Notes: generated by a model from the letters alone, not told the origin. A stretch of 5,938 bases of DNA from Promethearchaeota archaeon (GCA_016840695.1 JAEORV010000119.1:1-5938), one strand, 5' to 3'; shown: positions 1-5,294, counted from the first letter of the stretch. A program made the numbers and translations.

Positions 1-218
1 GGCTCAAAACGCACAGCTGCTCCTGCCGGAATGTTTAGTCGCTTTCCAAATGCTTCTTCTCGTTTGAATTGAAGCGCTTCATTCGCTTCATAAAAATGAA
101 AATGTGAACCTACTTGAACTGGGCGGTCACCTGTATTCGTTACAGTCAATTTAGACGCCGTTCTTCCGACATTACAAATGATATCTGTTTCTTTTAAAAA
201 TAGTTGTCCAGGTTCCAT
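1..218 (-). CDS. ureB: Urease subunit beta, N-terminal part (runs off window)
   Basis: This is the N-terminal 72 codons of the urease beta subunit, a structural part of the cytoplasmic nickel enzyme that splits urea into ammonia and carbamate. The translation starts [13 protein letters not shown] and carries the family stretches [17 protein letters not shown] and [12 protein letters not shown]. Beta subunits are usually a little over 100 residues, so about a third lies beyond base 1. The ATG at 218-216 is fixed by an excellent Shine-Dalgarno (GGTAGGAGG) a few bases upstream. It sits 21 bases after the ureA stop, so the two are co-transcribed. The order gamma then beta as separate genes is the usual Bacillus layout, with ureC expected next outside the window. 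Confidence is high because several blocks match the family. Confidence 0.97.
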   Translation of the reverse strand, partial: MEPGQLFLKETDIICNVGRTASKLTVTNTGDRPVQVGSHFHFYEANEALQFKREEAFGKRLNIPAGAAVRFE

Positions 219-239
219 TTAAATAGCCTCCTACCAATT

Positions 240-542
240 TTATTTAATTGGACTATGTACAGTTACAAGCTTTGTGCCGTCTGGAAATGTAGCTTCTACC
301 TGGATATCATCAATCATTTCTGGAATGCCTTCCATTACATCTTCCCGCGACAAAATGGTTGTTCCATATTCCATCAACTCCGCAACTGTTTTTCCATCCC
401 GTGCTCCCTCCAACACTTCATACGTTATAAGCGCTACTGCTTCCGGGTGATTCAATTTCAATCCTCGTTCTTTACGTCGCTTTGCAAGATCTGCAGCCAC
501 AACAATCATAAGCTTGTCTACCTCACGCGGTAATAGTTGCAT
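240..542 (-). CDS. ureA: Urease subunit gamma
   Basis: This is the complete urease gamma subunit (100 residues, the normal family length), the smallest structural subunit of the urease complex. Conserved blocks seen are LPREVDKLM near the N-terminus, [21 protein letters not shown] in the middle (quoted as [13 protein letters not shown]) and [26 protein letters not shown] towards the C-terminus ([14 protein letters not shown]). Two ATG codons are adjacent. The second (542-540) is preferred because it lies 7 bases from GGAGG and gives an MQLLPRE start resembling the family's MKLTPRE, whereas the first (545-543) is only 4 bases from it. The gene is first in the leftward ure operon, 21 bases ahead of ureB, and diverges from the urea transporter. 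The protein looks closer to ureases of strongly ureolytic bacilli than to B. subtilis UreA, but this is from memory of the families and not from an alignment. Confidence 0.97.
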   Translation of the reverse strand: MQLLPREVDKLMIVVAADLAKRRKERGLKLNHPEAVALITYEVLEGARDGKTVAELMEYGTTILSREDVMEGIPEMIDDIQVEATFPDGTKLVTVHSPIK

Positions 543-613
543 CATGAAACCTCCCTGTATTTTTTTGTGTGAATAAAAAAGTCTGCTAAATCAAAAATGA
601 CCAAACGGAAATC

Positions 614-641
614 ACTCTATCCCTTTCTTCTAGGGGAGAGT
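614..641 (-). promoter_or_regulatory. Hairpin in the ureA 5' leader
   Basis: ACTCT (614-618) pairs with AGAGT (637-641), and CCCT (621-624) pairs with AGGG (632-635), with a small internal asymmetry (AT opposite G). It lies about 70 bases upstream of the ureA start. No U-run follows on either strand, so it is not a standard terminator. It could be a leader structure or protein-binding site for the ure operon, or it could be incidental. Confidence 0.3.
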
Positions 642-831
642 CGGTTCATTACGGACGTTAATGCTGACAGCTCCCGAAAAATAAAGTGTTTCCTGCCTGT
701 TGTACAAAGAGAAAACTGCCAAAACAACATGCCGAATATCATTAGATTTTCCTTCATAAATAAAATGTAAGTTTGGCCACCTTTTATTCAACTATAAAAC
801 TGAAAATATACTTGATTCCCCGCTTCCATTT

Positions 832-850
832 GAAATGAGTATATCATTTC
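832..850. promoter_or_regulatory. Perfect palindrome upstream of urea transporter
   Basis: GAAATGA (832-838) and TCATTTC (844-850) are perfect inverted repeats around the 5-base spacer GTATA. The symmetry and spacing fit a dimeric regulator's operator. It lies in the divergent ureA/transporter region, roughly 95 bases before the transporter start. The regulator is unknown, and AT-rich DNA makes such palindromes more likely by chance. Confidence 0.4.
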
Positions 851-856
851 TTACAT

Positions 857-898
857 ATATGTCAATTTATATATTTAAAAATTTACATATGATATACT
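857..898 (+). promoter_or_regulatory. Candidate promoter and inverted-repeat operator of the urea transporter
   Basis: ATATGTCAATTT (857-868) and AAATTTACATAT (879-890) form 12-base inverted arms with one mismatch and a 10-base spacer. Two bases later comes TATACT (893-898), a near-consensus -10 hexamer, about 46 bases before the ATG of the transporter. No good -35 hexamer stands at 17 bases (TATATT), as is common for activated promoters. The repeat would then cover about -15 to -48. Binding of a regulator here is inference. Confidence 0.45.
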
Positions 899-943
899 GT
901 GGATATTTAAGTCAATACTTGAAAAGAAAGGAGATGATTCATT

Positions 944-1888
944 ATGCAAAAAAACAAACATCATTTATTAAGCGAGGGGGTGTTTTTCCCTTTAATAACA
1001 GCTTCTCTCAAAGGCATCTCTCAAGTCATCCTGATTGAGAATGTGATGACCGGCTTTCTAATCCTTATAGCCATCACTGTTTCTTCCTATTATTTAGGTA
1101 TAATCGCTCTGTTGTCCGCTATTATCGGTACCTTAGTAGGGAAATTTGGAGCGGGAGATGAAAAGATTATAAATCAGGGTCTATTAGGATATAATTCTGT
1201 GTTAACAGGAATGGCATTGGCATTATTCTTAACTGGCCCTTACATGTGGCTTGTCGCTTTAATTGGATCTGCCGTAGCAGCTATTTTTACAGCCGCCTTA
1301 ATGCATTTTACGAAAAGAACCGAAGTTCCAATTCTTACATTCCCCTTTATTATTCTGACATGGTTTATTTTATTAGCTTCATACAAATTAAAAGGGATTA
1401 GATTAAGTTCTGCCCTGATACCTCAGGATTTAACACACTGGAAACTAAAGATAGCAGGAGAAGTCAATTTAATGGACGGGATTTTCCATGGAATTGGACA
1501 AGTATTTTTTCTGAATAACACAGTATCCGGGATTTTAATTTTTCTCGCCGTATTTTGGGCAGGAAGAAAACTAGGACTTTATGCAGTTATCGGAAATGCA
1601 GTTGCTATCATCATTGCATTCCTTTTAGGAGGGGAGCGTTCTCTCATAACATCGGGTCTTTACGGGTATAACGCAATTTTAACGATTCTAGCCGTATCTG
1701 CCGTTTTTAATCGTGAACATAACCGATTTGCATTTTTATCAGGGATCATTTCAGCTTGTCTAACAGTGCCTATAACAGCAGGACTCAGCACGTATCTTTT
1801 GCCGTATGGACTCCCTGCCCTAACAATGCCGTTTGTTCTTTGTTCATGGCTGTTTCTAGGTGCAAGAAAGGTTCTGCCAAACTTATAG
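944..1888 (+). CDS. Urea transporter (UT family)
   Basis: This is an inner-membrane urea channel of the UT family (the family of mammalian UT-A/UT-B and bacterial dvUT), 314 residues and complete. The two-fold internal repeat typical of the family is plain. KGISQVILIEN (23-33) is matched by HGIGQVFFLNN (182-192), GLLGYNSVLTG (79-89) by GLYGYNAILT (238-247), and ILTFPF (130-135) by ALTMPF (292-297). The LTxPF motifs are the family signature that lines the pore. Most of the rest is hydrophobic helix with short loops. The ATG at 944 follows AAGGAGATGAT, an ideal Bacillus ribosome site. The gene diverges from ureAB, so uptake and hydrolysis of urea are physically linked, and shared nitrogen control is likely. 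I saw no clear terminator directly after its stop. It could be given various local symbols, so none is assigned. Confidence 0.95.
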   Translation: MQKNKHHLLSEGVFFPLITASLKGISQVILIENVMTGFLILIAITVSSYYLGIIALLSAIIGTLVGKFGAGDEKIINQGLLGYNSVLTGMALALFLTGPYMWLVALIGSAVAAIFTAALMHFTKRTEVPILTFPFIILTWFILLASYKLKGIRLSSALIPQDLTHWKLKIAGEVNLMDGIFHGIGQVFFLNNTVSGILIFLAVFWAGRKLGLYAVIGNAVAIIIAFLLGGERSLITSGLYGYNAILTILAVSAVFNREHNRFAFLSGIISACLTVPITAGLSTYLLPYGLPALTMPFVLCSWLFLGARKVLPNL

Positions 1889-2109
1889 CATTGCCTCTTG
1901 ATGATGTAAATCAGCCGACTTAGTGACAATCATTGGTAAGAAGAATTGAGTCGGTAGCGCCGAAGAAATGCGAAAAGAAGTTACGCAAGAAAGAAAAGTC
2001 ATGGAAGAAACCCATGATGTCTTACTATACTAATCTACTCGCGTTTAGACATAAATTAATGATAACTTGTGAAAAACGATGGTTAGCTAGAAGAATACAT
2101 AGGCCTTGA

Positions 2110-2271
2110 AAACTTACCAGGAATGCCGGGATTTTTATAGGAGTGTTCCATTTCATTGACACTCTCACTTCAGAAATATCTGGACCCAATCGATTACCAC
2201 ATGAAACAGACTTATTTTTCAATAATGATGCTATGAGAGCGTCTCCGACATTATTCAGATTAACTGCTTGA
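2110..2271 (+). pseudogene. Open 53-codon fragment without a start, unidentified
   Basis: The frame runs from just after TGA (2107-2109) to TGA (2269-2271). It contains the protein-like stretches GIFIGVFHFIDTLTSE and NRLPHETDLFFNND, ending PTLFRLTA. There is no ATG near its beginning. GTG at 2143 overlaps the only GGAG and has no spacing, so translation as it stands is doubtful. The mix of hydrophobic and polar residues looks more natural than the opposite strand. It could be the tail of a broken gene or chance. No family is recognised. Confidence 0.22.
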
Positions 2272-2431
2272 TAAGACCCTTAGGCCAGTCAGTCTGAAGG
2301 TGTGCTGCGGCTGCTGCCAGCTCTCCCCTGTAAACTATGAAAAACCCATATTGGTGCAAGCATATTCTGATGGTGCCGCGGAAAACTGTTCCAGCTTTGT
2401 CTTCATTGATCATCGAGAGGGGCATAAATAA
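2264..2431 (+). pseudogene. Open 55-codon fragment without a start, cysteine-rich, unidentified
   Basis: The frame is open between TAA (2261-2263) and TAA (2429-2431). It reads LLDKTLRPVSLKVCCGCC near its start and ILVQAYSDGAAENCSSF then VFIDHREGHK at its end. It slightly overlaps the preceding fragment in another frame, as would happen if one ancestral gene had suffered a frameshift. No start codon or ribosome site is seen. The function is unknown, and chance openness cannot be excluded at this length. Confidence 0.18.
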
Positions 2432-2485
2432 AGAAATAAAGAGGATTTGGACACAGAGAGGTGAAAGTAACTGATTTGGTTAATG

Positions 2486-2539
2486 AAAAAAATTCTGTCT
2501 CAGGAAGAATAAGAATACAAACGATTGAGACAGAATTTT
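2486..2539 (-). terminator. Rho-independent terminator of the secreted-protein gene
   Basis: The arms AAAATTCTGTCTCA (2489-2502) and TGAGACAGAATTTT (2526-2539) pair over 14 bases. On the minus strand the stem runs into a U-run (complement of A 2486-2492). It starts 10 bases after the stop of the 2550-2801 gene. This is one of the clearest terminators in the window. Confidence 0.88.
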
Positions 2540-2549
2540 GTCTTACGGT

Positions 2550-2801
2550 TTACTTATACACGTAGCAAGTTCCTTGTATAACCGTAACACATGTATATGT
2601 TCTGTGATAAGATTTACCTTGGCTGTCTCTAAAGAAAACAGTTACAGTATTGTTGCCATTCCATTGGAATTGATAGGCATCTGGATACTTGTCTCGGATC
2701 GGAGTTAAATCTGGTGCGGCACTTGCCGGTAATCCAGATACCAACAGAGCCCCAGCAACTGCGACCGCTCCTGCTACTTTTTTGAGTTTGTTTTTAAACA
2801 T
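2550..2801 (-). CDS. Small secreted protein with signal peptide and two cysteines, function unknown
   Basis: The product is an 83-residue exported protein. The N-terminus is a textbook signal peptide: positive MFKNKLKK, a hydrophobic core AGAVAVAGALLVSG, then PASA with likely signal-peptidase I cleavage after residue 28 (ASA|AP). The mature part is about 55 residues, rich in aromatic and beta-prone residues (DAYQFQWNGN, TVTVFFRDSQ, KSYHRTYT). It has Cys71 and Cys79 near the end (TCVTVIQGTCYVYK), which could form a disulphide outside the cell. The ATG at 2801-2799 is chosen because it lies 8 bases from AAAGGGG. A GTG six bases earlier is too close to it. The gene is a single unit with its own terminator, and palindromes lie at its promoter. 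I recognise no family. A secreted bacteriocin-like or surface protein is possible but unproven. Confidence 0.85.
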   Translation of the reverse strand: MFKNKLKKVAGAVAVAGALLVSGLPASAAPDLTPIRDKYPDAYQFQWNGNNTVTVFFRDSQGKSYHRTYTCVTVIQGTCYVYK

Positions 2802-2829
2802 AAACACATCCCCTTTTCAATTTGTTTAC

Positions 2830-2855
2830 CTATTAAATGCTTGTCCATTTAATAG
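2830..2855. promoter_or_regulatory. Perfect 10-6-10 palindrome at the promoter of the secreted-protein gene
   Basis: CTATTAAATG (2830-2839) and CATTTAATAG (2846-2855) are perfect inverted arms separated by CTTGTC. On the minus strand the outer arm contains TATTAA, a usable -10, with TTGAGG 18 bases upstream as a -35. The palindrome would therefore overlap the -10 and the start of transcription, the classic place for a repressor. It lies about 30 bases before the ATG. The regulator is unknown. Confidence 0.55.
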
Positions 2856-2858
2856 ACA

Positions 2859-2880
2859 CCTTGACTTTAACACCTCAAGG
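2859..2880. promoter_or_regulatory. Second inverted repeat, around the candidate -35
   Basis: CCTTGA (2859-2864) and TCAAGG (2875-2880) are perfect 6-base inverted arms with a 10-base spacer, three bases from the larger palindrome. On the minus strand the outer arm supplies the TTGAGG that serves as the candidate -35 for the secreted-protein gene. It could be a second operator, though short arms like this also arise by chance. Confidence 0.3.
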
Positions 2881-3065
2881 ATGAAAAAATTGTCAAACGG
2901 TGTAGAATTGAAAAATAATTCAAAAATAATACACATTTTTACAATTGATGAATATAGAGATGTTTCCTTTTCTTCATCTCCTCTTATTAAATTTTCAATA
3001 TTTGTGAGGTAATGTCATCTAGATGAATGGTGACATATTGAATCTTTTACAGGGGGGGTTTGACA

Positions 3066-3305
3066 ATGATCTGTTATTTTATTGGATCGCACAGGCAACA
3101 AAAGTTGAATCACAATTTAATCTAAGTATTTTACAGTGAAAGTTGCGGTGACTGGATTATTAACAAGGCTTATTTAACAAGCTCAATGGAGCACGTTCAA
3201 GATGAACGTGCGATAGAAAAGGCATGGATGTCTTTTTATTTTTGGGGCTCCTTTTTATACACCACTCGACTGGGTGGCGTGGATTCTTTTGATGTTACCA
3301 AATAA
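3066..3305 (+). pseudogene. Short reading frame with one in-frame stop, unidentified
   Basis: An ATG at 3066 lies 7 bases after a run of seven Gs (3052-3058) that could act as a ribosome site. The frame reads MICYFIGSHRQQKLNHNLI, meets TAA at 3123-3125, and then stays open in the same frame for 59 codons to TAA 3303-3305. The second part contains GDWIINKAYLTSSMEHV, ERAIEKAWMSFYFWG and GGVDSFDVTK. It looks like a natural protein but has no start of its own near the beginning. It may be a small gene broken by one substitution, or the downstream part may be chance. No family is recognised. It converges on the barstar gene, and its stop abuts that gene's terminator. Confidence 0.35.
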
Positions 3306-3370
3306 AAAACCCCTTTAAAGTAGTATACCCCATGATCATTCATGTGCTTTTTACAGCCTACTTAAAGAGG
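3304..3370 (-). terminator. Terminator of the barstar-family gene (large loop)
   Basis: The arms 3310-3323 and 3358-3370 pair with one bulged base. On the minus strand the odd position becomes a G-U wobble, whereas on the plus strand it is a C/A mismatch. A U6 run (complement of 3304-3309) follows directly on the minus strand. The loop is 34 bases and contains the palindrome ATGATCAT. The stem begins about 31 bases after the stop at 3402. Confidence 0.7.
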
Positions 3371-3401
3371 ATATTATCAAATTAAAAAACTTTAAATTTT
3401 A

Positions 3402-3674
3402 TTATTCGACCTTTATGATCAAATCACCTAGTTCATCTTGTGCTTCTTTAAATACTTCTAAAACTTCGTCGGCATTATATCCTAAATAGCTTTTGCTTTT
3501 CTCAAAATCTCTCCAAATAATGGTTACAGGTCTTTCAATCCATCCCGTAAGACAATCCCACAGCGCATTTAAATTCTCCCCATAATAGTCAGGGAGGTCT
3601 AGTCTTTCCTTCAATATTTTGTGTAAACTGTCTAATGTTCTGAATTTATCGCCATCAAGTATAATTACATCCAT
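3402..3674 (-). CDS. Barstar-family RNase inhibitor (orphan immunity protein)
   Basis: This is a 90-residue cytoplasmic protein of the barstar family, the inhibitors that plug the active site of barnase-type ribonucleases. It aligns without gaps to B. amyloliquefaciens barstar as I remember it. The core LPDYYGENLNALWDCLTGW (28-45 region) is nearly identical to LPEYYGENLDALWDCLTGW, and VFKEAQDE follows near the C-terminus. The barstar contact residues Tyr29, Trp38, Asp39, Trp44 and Glu76 are all present (numbers +1 here). The key Asp35 is Asn (position 36), so the target may differ from barnase or binding may be weaker. The start ATG at 3674-3672 follows AGGTGG. A GTG 15 bases earlier would overlap that site. 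No ribonuclease gene precedes it, so it is an orphan inhibitor among other immunity genes. The specific partner is unknown. Confidence 0.93.
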   Translation of the reverse strand: MDVIILDGDKFRTLDSLHKILKERLDLPDYYGENLNALWDCLTGWIERPVTIIWRDFEKSKSYLGYNADEVLEVFKEAQDELGDLIIKVE

Positions 3675-3817
3675 ATTTATTTTATCCACCTATGATCAGT
3701 TGTTTTATAAATCAATGCTTCCCTCTATATCGATTAGCAAGCTTCATTTCATTGTTTTCTCCCTATTCACATAAAAGACTGGTACATTGATCTATGGGAA
3801 AGTCATTAACTAATATA

Positions 3818-3841
3818 AAAGGCACCATAGTCGGTACCTCA
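3818..3841 (-). terminator. Terminator after the 79-residue gene
   Basis: On the minus strand GAGGTACC pairs with GGTGCCTTT around the loop GACTAT (main stem 3833-3838 with 3821-3826, extended by G-U and A-U pairs), followed by TATATT. It starts within a few bases of the tandem TAA TGA stop at 3842. The stem is short but the position is right for closing the toxin-remnant/immunity unit. Confidence 0.6.
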
Positions 3842-4081
3842 TTATCTTTTAATTTTTTCACCTATTACCGGTGTGATCGTGCCTAATTCTTCAGGGGAAT
3901 AACCAAAGGAATTCAATTGATTTTCTATTAATTCTAAGACCTCATAATAAGAGAAATTCGATCCTAATCTATAATTTTTTTCTTCGGCACTTTCTCCTTC
4001 TGTAGGGTTCAATGATTCATTGTACTTCTCTTGAATTTCGCTCACTAAATCCACTAAGAAATTTTTTATTTCGTTTTCCAT
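3842..4081 (-). CDS. Small acidic protein, candidate immunity partner of the upstream toxin remnant
   Basis: The product has 79 residues, is mostly helical by appearance and is rich in Glu (EIKNFLVDLVSEIQEKY, then ESAEEKNYRLG, then YYEVLELIENQLNSFG). There is no signal peptide or membrane segment, so it is cytoplasmic. The ATG at 4081-4079 has the site AAGGAG, which overlaps the stop codon (TAAGGAG) of the preceding toxin tail. The two are therefore translationally coupled, the usual layout of a polymorphic toxin and its immunity protein. I do not recognise the family. The immunity role comes only from position, size and charge. A terminator follows directly. Confidence 0.78.
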   Translation of the reverse strand: MENEIKNFLVDLVSEIQEKYNESLNPTEGESAEEKNYRLGSNFSYYEVLELIENQLNSFGYSPEELGTITPVIGEKIKR

Positions 4082-4093
4082 TTTTACATCTCC

Positions 4094-4607
4094 TTATTTT
4101 GATTTTAATATACCTTCAAGAATTTGTTTTTGTTCTTGCTGTCTTTTGATATCAGAAGGCCATTTTTTAGTGATTAAAGCTTCTTGCTGTCTAGGGTCTA
4201 AACTTTTAAAGTGAGGTATATGTTTTTCGGGGATTCTTTATTTTATCTTTGTGTTCGTCAATCTGTTTATCTATAGAACTTATGCCTTTCTTAATCTGTT
4301 CCGGTGATTTATCTATATATTGTTTATAAAAGCCTGAGTGTTTTCCACCGTTTTTAGCGATGTCATAGGCGCTATTTGCCTTTTTGCCAGCATCAATTGC
4401 TTTTTCACTGTTTTCAACAACTTTTGCAGTCTTAGCAGTTTTTTCTGAAATATTTAGCCCTCTCCCTACAAGCTTAGCAGTCCCTGATGTAACGACACTT
4501 ACTCCAGCAAGAGTTCTCCTTGGTAAAATAAGTTTTAATGATCCAATACTATCTTTCTTTATATAAAATCCCCAAGGAATTATACAGGTATATAAGCTGA
4601 TATCCAA
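4094..4607 (-). pseudogene. Polymorphic-toxin C-terminal remnant with a one-base frameshift
   Basis: The fragment carries a helical linker (TSGTAKLVGRGLNISEK, then AIDAGKKANSAYDIAKNGG) and the tip KHSGFYKQYIDKSPEQI, GISSIDKQIDEHKDKI. These are the type of C-terminal segments seen in Bacillus LXG/WapA-like polymorphic toxins, from memory of such proteins. The frame ends early at TAA 4208-4206. One base out of frame it continues from 4232 as EKHIPHFKSLDPRQQEAL, TKKWPSDIKRQQEQ, ending GILKSK at TAA 4096-4094, which restores the natural tail. The break falls in a four-base run (GGGG on plus, 4229-4232), so an extra base there explains it. No proper start exists: the first candidate is a TTG at 4607 with no ribosome site, and the residues before about 4520 do not resemble the toxin. 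The N-terminal delivery and LXG parts are absent. It is either a decayed tip or a silent cassette for recombination. Confidence 0.75.
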
Positions 4608-4609
4608 GC

Positions 4610-4759
4610 AAAAATCCTTTTTTTGTTTTAAATGTATAATAAATTTCTTTTTTCCTTTATTTCTATATAAAAAAGACCAGGAGAAAACTTGGCTGATTTA
4701 CATTTCATATTTAATTAAATAGATTTAATCTGCATAGCAAAGATTTTTAGAGAAACATT
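4610..4759. other. AT-rich junction without a gene
   Basis: No supported gene lies here. On the minus strand the toxin-remnant frame stays open back to a TAA near 4700, but its residues (FSWSFLYRNKGKKK) do not look like toxin and no start or ribosome site is present. This is probably the junction between toxin debris and prophage debris. No inverted repeats or IS ends were seen. Confidence 0.35.
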
Positions 4760-4894
4760 TTAGATACAGCCTTAATTTACTTGTCTTTCTTAGGAATCAT
4801 CAAAGAGCCAACAACTAAAGGCATCTCTGATATCGATTAAGCAATGGAATATGAAGAGCCAAGAGCGAAATTATCCAAAAAAGAGACCGATTGA
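4760..4894 (+). pseudogene. Phage holin C-terminal remnant with in-frame stop
   Basis: On the plus strand the frame reads LDTALIYLSFLGIIKEPTTK, then GISDID, then TAA (4838-4840), then AMEYEEPRAKLSKKETD and TGA (4892-4894). This matches the tail of the phage holin family of BhlB/phi-LC3 type, whose members have a last hydrophobic segment followed by LGIxxDPTTKGxSDSxxALxYxxP. The stop stands where those proteins have a variable Lys or Gln, so one substitution from AAA or CAA explains it. The frame is closed by TAG just upstream and no start or N-terminal helix is recognisable, so the gene is truncated as well. Holins make the membrane lesion that lets phage lysins out, but this copy cannot do so. 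It shows prophage DNA once lay here, antiparallel to the toxin genes around it. Confidence 0.72.
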
Positions 4895-4910
4895 TAATCG
4901 GTCTCTTTTA
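4877..4910 (-). terminator. Strong terminator, usable in both directions
   Basis: AAAAGAGACCGATT (4879-4892) pairs perfectly with AATCGGTCTCTTTT (4896-4909) around a 3-base loop. On the minus strand the stem ends in a U6 run (complement of 4877-4882), about 30 bases after the stop of the 57-residue gene. On the plus strand it overlaps the stop of the holin remnant and is followed by ACTTTTTT, so it may have served that gene too. Confidence 0.88.
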
Positions 4911-4939
4911 GGAACTTTTTTGTTTTGTTAAATAATCAT

Positions 4940-5113
4940 TTATTTATACTTTTTTCTTAAAAATAATGTCCCTATAGCCACTCCTAAAATGGCGGACACA
5001 ATATTAAGTATCAGCTTAGCCCATAGCGATATATTATTGAAAAAATATTCAATAACCATAGTCATTATTAATACAGCAATTCCTGCAAAAAGCGCTGAAA
5101 AAAGAAACCTCAT
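4940..5113 (-). CDS. Small two-helix membrane protein, function unknown
   Basis: The product has 57 residues (start MRFLFSALFAGIAVLIM, end TLFLRKKYK). Two hydrophobic helices are plain: about residues 4-21 (LFSALFAGIAVLIMTMVI) and about 34-52 (KLILNIVSAILGVAIGTLF), joined by a short EYFFNNISLW loop. The positive C-terminus RKKYK suggests both ends face the cytoplasm. The ATG at 5113-5111 follows AGAAAGGAAG with normal spacing. It lies 22 bases after the stop of the fragment at 5136-5279 and ends in a strong terminator, so the two form a unit. Being short and in a toxin-immunity cluster, it may be a membrane immunity protein. That is inference from context, and no family is recognised. Confidence 0.72.
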   Translation of the reverse strand: MRFLFSALFAGIAVLIMTMVIEYFFNNISLWAKLILNIVSAILGVAIGTLFLRKKYK

Positions 5114-5135
5114 ACTAATCTTCCTTTCTAATAAA

Positions 5136-5279
5136 TTATTGTTTATACACTTTCAAGTTTTCAGTTGGTTTCCAATATGGGATATAAACATCCAAAGGTA
5201 CTCCTCTTACATATTCATTAACAATTGTTCCAGCTGCAGCAACCAACGCAGCTCCTCCAATTGCGTTATATAGATCTTC
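5136..5279 (-). pseudogene. Start-less 47-codon fragment, possible toxin tail
   Basis: The open stretch reads EDLYNAIGGAALVAAAG, then TIVNEYVRGVPLDVYIPYW, ending KPTENLKVYKQ. It follows three consecutive in-frame stops (TAA TAG TGA, 5288-5280). A GGAGG lies in front of a TTG, but those bases belong to the Gly-Gly codons and are probably incidental. The small-residue helix followed by a Tyr/Pro/Trp-rich tail looks like a genuine C-terminus. The spacing to the 57-residue membrane gene fits a toxin followed by its immunity gene. No family is recognised. It may be the surviving end of a gene whose front was lost when the upstream module was inserted. Confidence 0.45.
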
Positions 5280-5294
5280 TCACTATTATTGATT

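Larger units (their letters stand above)
1889..2485. other. Gene-poor stretch with possible decayed coding remnants
   Basis: No intact gene with a start and ribosome site is seen here on either strand. On the plus strand a short open piece (MRKEVTQERKVMEE, from about 1968) ends at TAA 2031-2033. Two longer start-less open stretches (2110-2271 and 2264-2431) follow in other frames. Together they might be pieces of one or more ancient genes broken by frameshifts. I do not recognise any of them. A minus-strand frame at 2025-2222 overlaps them and has no ribosome site. Confidence 0.4.

Noticed and set aside
204..533. Plus-strand open frame of 109 codons
   Set aside because: It lies antisense to ureA, which is certain. 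Its residues are of shadow type and no ribosome site was seen.
546..943. TnrA/GlnR box search
   Set aside because: TGTNA motifs occur but none has TNACA at the required 7-base spacing on either strand.
835..1038. Plus-strand open frame overlapping the transporter start
   Set aside because: It runs through the promoter region and overlaps the certain transporter gene in another frame.
1660..1929. Minus-strand open frame of 89 codons
   Set aside because: It is antisense to the end of the urea transporter and has no ribosome site.
2025..2222. Minus-strand open frame of 65 codons
   Set aside because: It has no ribosome site and no recognisable domain, and the opposite strand looks more protein-like.
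2689..3012. Plus-strand open frame of 107 codons
   Set aside because: It is antisense to the signal peptide and promoter of the secreted-protein gene, with atypical composition.
3012..3036. Nested palindromes around CATCTAGATG
   Set aside because: The arms are short and no adjacent intact gene gives them a role.
3191..3211. Perfect 8-base hairpin GCACGTTC/GAACGTGC
   Set aside because: It has no U-run and lies inside the broken plus-strand frame, so it was not called a terminator.
3304..3370. Possible IS end
   Set aside because: The inverted repeat could suggest one, but its U-run and position after the barstar gene explain it as a terminator. No transposase or target duplication was seen.
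3712..3747. Eleven-codon minus-strand frame MKLANRYRGKH after a GGGAGA site
   Set aside because: It is too short to support. It might be debris of a toxin end upstream of the barstar gene, but nothing confirms it.
4384..4566. Plus-strand open frame of 60 codons
   Set aside because: It is a shadow of the toxin remnant, which has recognisable family sequence.
4989..5273. Plus-strand open frame of 94 codons
   Set aside because: It is a shadow of the membrane protein gene and the tail fragment on the minus strand.
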